Part shown: piece by piece, positions 11,844-14,550 of the stretch
Layout: each line of letters starts with the position of its first letter
How positions within the stretch are numbered: position 1 is the stretch's first letter
From: JAGXIT01 sp049293335
GTDB lineage: Bacteria; Patescibacteriota; Saccharimonadia; Saccharimonadales; UBA4665
Reading direction: 5' to 3'
Length of the DNA stretch: 14,550 nt
Assembly: GCA_049293335.1 (NCBI GenBank)
Contig: JBATSO010000050.1
Location: forward strand, 1-14,550
Notes under the pieces: model-generated
Seen by the model: only the letters and a program-made list of their open reading frames with translations
Told to the model about the DNA's origin: nothing
Databases searched by the model: none
Translations under genes and position numbers: made by a program

Positions 11844-14084
11844 TTACCGTGCTAAGTATTCATCGCTGTCGGTTTTGTCGACTGGCACACCGTATTCGTC
11901 GAGGTCATCGGCCATGTCGGCACCGCCGCCGCCAAACACTTGGTCGAGACTGCTCACCAGTACGTCGCGCGGGCGTGAACCGTCTGCGGCGCCAATTATG
12001 CCCTGCTCTTCCATTTCCTCTATCAAGCGGGCCGCGCGGCCGTAGCCTATGCGCAGGCGGCGCTGCAACAAAGAGGTCGAGGCTTTGCGGTTTTCTATCA
12101 CCACGCGCACCGCGTCTTTAAACATGTCTTCGTCGGCGTTATCATGGCCGCTGTTATCGGTCACCACCACGCCGCCCTTGCCAATTTGCACTGGCTGGCT
12201 AACAACTTCGTCGTTGTAGTCGGGCGCGCGTTGCTCGCGCAAGAAGTCATTTACTTTGGCCGACTCTTCGTCCGACACAAAAGCTGCCTGAACACGCTTT
12301 GGCGCGGGCATGTCGGTGGTTAATAGTAACATGTCACCGCGGCCCAGCAGCTTTTCGGCACCGCCCATGTCAATAATGGTGCGGCTGTCGACCTGGCTCT
12401 GGGTAGTAAAGGCAATACGCCCAGGCACGTTCGCCTTAATCAGACCGGTAATAACGTTCACGCTTGGGCGCTGGGTTGCCAAAATTAGGTGAATACCAGC
12501 AGCTCGGGCCTTTTGGGCAATCCGCACAATCAGCGCTTCAACATCGCGGGCAGCCATCATCATAAGGTCAGAAAGCTCGTCTATCACAATCACCACGTAT
12601 GGCATGCGCTCGTCGGGCTTGATGTTGTTATACTCCTCAATGTTGCGCTTGCCCACGCCCGCCATAGTTTTAAGGCGGCGCTCCATTTCGGCCACCGCCC
12701 ATTTGAGTGCAGAAATTGTCTTTTCGGGCTCGTTAATAACAGGGGTCAAAAGGTGTGGAATGTCGTTGTACGGCGTCAGTTCCACCTGCTTGGGGTCAAC
12801 CAAAATCAGCTTCATGTCGCTGGGGCTGTTGCGGTACAGCAAGCTCGTTAAAATGTCGTTAATCATAACTGACTTACCCGAACCAGTTTGACCAGCCACC
12901 AGCAAGTGAGGCATTTTAGCTAGGTCAGCCACTACGGCCCTGCCGACAATGTCTTTACCAATGGCAAAAGTTAGCGTGCCCTTCGACTCGGCCCACTCGC
13001 GTGATTGCAAAATAGAGCTCAGGCGTACAATGGCAGGCTTCAGGTTTGGCACCTCTATACCCACGGCGCGCTTACCGGGAATTGGTGCCTCCATACGAAT
13101 ACTCGTGGCAGCCAGGTCGAGCGCCAGGTTGTTTTCGAGCGCCGTAATTTTGGTTAGCTTCACCCCTGTTGGTGGACGCAATGTGTACTGCGTAACACTT
13201 GGGCCAATGTTCGCCCCCTCCATCTCAACATTAATATCAAAGTTCTGGAAGGTAGTGCGAATGGTGTGCGCATTGCCCTCAACATTGCCTGCGTCGGCTT
13301 TGTCTTGCTTTTGATTGAGCAAGGTTAGTTCTGGGAACTTCCAGTCGGGGTCATTTGTAGTTGTTAGCGCCTCGTGGGTTTCGCTAGCTGTTAGTTTTTG
13401 GGCAGTGTTTTTAAAGGTTGAAAGCCGCGGCTCTTCCTTTGGCGTGGGGGCCTCACCGTGCTTCATGACCGGCACGCCCTCGTTCAGCTTAAAGCCGACC
13501 TCGCTTGCCCTTGCTTTTAACTCGGCTAGTTCGCCCTCTGGCTCGTGTTTGTCGCGCCTAAAAAGATTACCTAAATTCAGCAGAACTTTAGGCGATATAC
13601 CAAACGCAAAGAAAAATGTTAATAAACCAAAGGCAAAAAACAGCAGACTAGCCGGCACTTTATCGAGCGCACCCAGCACGGCGTCGCCCACTGCCCCGCC
13701 TACGTGGCCACCGTGACCGCCCGTGACCTCACCTGTAGCCTGTCGGTTAGAAAAAGCTGTAAAAAACCATGCCGAAGCCAGTACCAAAAATGTATACATA
13801 CTAAACACCCGGCCCTTGGGCACGCGGTGATCATCGTTCGTAAACTTGTAAAAACCCCAATACAAAAGTGTGATTGGCACCAGCCAAGCTGCCCAACCAA
13901 ACACCCAGGCTGCGGCCCCAAACAGCCCTTTAGGCAAGCTGCCGCCAGCGTTAAAGCCACCTAAAATTATAAATATTGCCGAAAGTATAAAAACCACTGC
14001 TAGCACATAGCCAAACACGGGCGATGGTTCGCGCACTTGTGGTTCCGGAGCTTTCTTTCTGGTTTGTTTTTTCTTTTTCGCCAT
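11844..14084 (-). CDS. ftsK: DNA translocase FtsK/SpoIIIE
   Basis: A 746-residue protein. After a basic N-terminus come four membrane segments (about 22-44, 54-77, 91-112, 143-165) that anchor it at the septum. A Gly/His-rich loop with GGHGGHVGG lies between the third and fourth. A short, charged linker (175-250) leads to the alpha domain (to about 380) and the RecA-like motor: Walker A GQTGSGKS (398-405), VDPKQVEL (429-436), Walker B VVIVIDEL (497-504), and I-L-A-T-Q-R-P-S (534-541). The winged-helix gamma domain at about 653-712 (K-A-S-T-S-L-L-Q-R-R-L-R-I-G-Y-G-R-A) reads polar DNA sequences. Known role: pumps chromosome termini through the division septum and supports dimer resolution. A TATAAT box lies 10 nt before the ATG. 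Confidence 0.97.
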   Translation of the reverse strand: MAKKKKQTRKKAPEPQVREPSPVFGYVLAVVFILSAIFIILGGFNAGGSLPKGLFGAAAWVFGWAAWLVPITLLYWGFYKFTNDDHRVPKGRVFSMYTFLVLASAWFFTAFSNRQATGEVTGGHGGHVGGAVGDAVLGALDKVPASLLFFAFGLLTFFFAFGISPKVLLNLGNLFRRDKHEPEGELAELKARASEVGFKLNEGVPVMKHGEAPTPKEEPRLSTFKNTAQKLTASETHEALTTTNDPDWKFPELTLLNQKQDKADAGNVEGNAHTIRTTFQNFDINVEMEGANIGPSVTQYTLRPPTGVKLTKITALENNLALDLAATSIRMEAPIPGKRAVGIEVPNLKPAIVRLSSILQSREWAESKGTLTFAIGKDIVGRAVVADLAKMPHLLVAGQTGSGKSVMINDILTSLLYRNSPSDMKLILVDPKQVELTPYNDIPHLLTPVINEPEKTISALKWAVAEMERRLKTMAGVGKRNIEEYNNIKPDERMPYVVIVIDELSDLMMMAARDVEALIVRIAQKARAAGIHLILATQRPSVNVITGLIKANVPGRIAFTTQSQVDSRTIIDMGGAEKLLGRGDMLLLTTDMPAPKRVQAAFVSDEESAKVNDFLREQRAPDYNDEVVSQPVQIGKGGVVVTDNSGHDNADEDMFKDAVRVVIENRKASTSLLQRRLRIGYGRAARLIEEMEEQGIIGAADGSRPRDVLVSSLDQVFGGGGADMADDLDEYGVPVDKTDSDEYLAR

Positions 14085-14094
14085 ACTGCTTTTG

Positions 14095-14100
14095 ATTATA
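14095..14100 (-). promoter_or_regulatory. -10 box of ftsK
   Basis: A perfect TATAAT (minus strand, 14100-14095) lies 10 nt before the ATG. The predicted +1 leaves only about 4 nt of leader, and no Shine-Dalgarno site is present. There is no consensus -35 hexamer. Confidence 0.6.
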
Positions 14101-14102
14101 CA

Positions 14103-14134
14103 ATTTTTACCTGTTGTGGTCTAGATTTTTACCT
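14103..14134. repeat. Two direct 10-bp repeats upstream of ftsK
   Basis: ATTTTTACCT occurs at 14103-14112 and again at 14125-14134, exactly 22 bp apart (two helical turns). One copy falls in the -35/-10 spacer and the other upstream of the -35 region, overlapping the stop of the 77-aa gene. The arrangement resembles a pair of regulator sites on one DNA face. Confidence 0.5.
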
Positions 14135-14362
14135 ATTTTCTTGTGGTGTCCCTAGATAGTTTGCGATGTTATCAACCTGCCCTTGCATATTCTGAATGTT
14201 CCATAAATGATCAAACTGCTTAACCATAATGCTGAGCGCTACAAAGCCGACCTCATTGGCGGCTCCAAGTCTTTGAACTTCTACGCGGCTATCAGCAATC
14301 CCGCCTTCTAATAATTTTTGGCGGTTTTCCTGTAGTATTCCAATCATCGATTCATCGGGCAT
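14129..14362 (-). CDS. Small hypothetical protein upstream of ftsK
   Basis: 77 residues, mostly helical, with no membrane segment or signal peptide. The middle reads NEVGFVALSIMVKQFDHLWNI; the C-terminus is polar (N-I-A-N-Y-L-G-T-P-Q-E-N-R). I do not recognise it. It is the real ORF here because a perfect consensus promoter sits just upstream and GGGA stands about 9 nt before the ATG. ftsK follows after 44 nt and has its own -10 box, so this gene may be made alone or with ftsK. A division-related role is only suggested by position. Confidence 0.65.
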   Translation of the reverse strand: MPDESMIGILQENRQKLLEGGIADSRVEVQRLGAANEVGFVALSIMVKQFDHLWNIQNMQGQVDNIANYLGTPQENR

Positions 14363-14386
14363 TTTTATTTTATTTCCCTATGAACT

Positions 14387-14415
14387 ATTATAGCAAATTA
14401 TACAACTTTTGTCAA
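14387..14415 (-). promoter_or_regulatory. Perfect consensus promoter of the 77-aa gene
   Basis: On the minus strand TTGACA (14415-14410), a 17-bp spacer and TATAAT (14392-14387): all twelve bases match the sigma-70 consensus. The predicted start is near 14380, leaving an 18-nt leader. A second TATAAT lies within the spacer. Confidence 0.85.
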
Positions 14416-14466
14416 TGTCTACGAATGTAACCCCTCACTACCCCTTGCCTCATGAACCCGTTCGGT

Positions 14467-14482
14467 CTAAGCTATAGCTTAG
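14467..14482. promoter_or_regulatory. Perfect 16-bp palindrome before the right-edge gene
   Basis: CTAAGCTATAGCTTAG is its own reverse complement over all 16 bases. It lies 18 nt before the ATG at 14501. TTGCCT (14445-14450), 17 bp, TAAGCT (14468-14473) would be a weak promoter whose -10 box lies within the palindrome, as expected of a repressor operator. Confidence 0.5.
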
Positions 14483-14500
14483 GACGAAAAACAAATACGT

Positions 14501-14550
14501 ATGCCATACGGTAAGAAACTCACTGACGCAGAAGTTGCAGCACGCATGGT
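14501..14550 (+). CDS. Start of a gene cut by the right edge
   Basis: An ATG at 14501 opens a frame (MPYGKKLTDAEVAARM...) that is unbroken to the window end. Basic and helical start; too short to assign. There is no close ribosome site (AGGACG is about 15 nt away). The upstream palindrome supports a real regulated gene, divergent from the 77-aa gene. Confidence 0.45.
   Translation, partial: MPYGKKLTDAEVAARM

Noticed and set aside
12489..13716. Several long plus-strand ORFs opposite ftsK
   Set aside because: They are shadows of the high-GC ftsK frame; no motifs or initiation sites.
1..14550. CRISPR array or recoded UGA
   Set aside because: No regularly spaced direct repeats occur. UGA ends several genes, including ATGA overlaps, with no in-frame UGA in the core genes.

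Overview
The window looks like a chromosomal segment of a small-genome bacterium, most likely a Candidate Phyla Radiation member and probably Candidatus Saccharibacteria (TM7). The reasons are short intergenic gaps, short or absent 5' leaders, several small unrecognised proteins, a YokE-like PH-domain protein, and core genes (ychF, efp, rpsF, rpsR, ssb, tlyA, ftsK) mixed with family-less ones. UGA ends several genes, including two ATGA start/stop overlaps, so the recoded-UGA genetic code of SR1/Gracilibacteria does not apply. The lineage call is an inference of moderate confidence.

Layout. 1-1110 is the only clearly decayed part: an orphan ORF (166-369), then the C-terminal remnant of a large serine recombinase (about 416-986) broken by two frameshifts and one nonsense codon. 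From 1111 the DNA is dense: ychF (+), a PH-domain protein (-), a Crp/Fnr-type regulator (+) and a phosphoribosyltransferase-like protein (-). Next comes a long minus-strand block, read from right to left: a 318-aa protein of unknown function; rpsF-rpsR; ssb after a 215-bp gap with its own candidate promoter; two overlapping small genes of unknown function; efp; a GIY-YIG nuclease gene bracketed by two inverted palindromic repeats; and tlyA. On the plus strand a PfkB-type kinase and ahcY form a two-gene operon. ftsK (-) converges on it. A 77-aa protein lies upstream of ftsK behind a perfect consensus promoter. A plus-strand gene begins at the right edge behind a perfect 16-bp palindrome.

How the genes work together. 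The kinase-ahcY pair is a self-contained route for S-adenosylhomocysteine removal: ahcY would split it to homocysteine and adenosine, and the kinase would turn adenosine into AMP. TlyA is one user of S-adenosylmethionine in the window. rpsF, rpsR, efp, tlyA and ychF all concern the ribosome or translation; ssb and ftsK concern DNA replication and chromosome segregation.

Most unusual signals: the GIY-YIG gene inside an inverted-repeat frame; a recurrent promoter layout in which an extended -10 box lies 6-7 nt before the ATG, predicting leaderless mRNAs; an inverted near-duplication inside tlyA that overlaps an apparent in-frame insertion; the recombinase relic; and the unrecognised 318-aa His-rich protein. 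No complete new system (CRISPR, toxin-antitoxin, secretion cluster) is visible. No convincing intrinsic terminator (stem plus U-tract), tRNA or rRNA was found.
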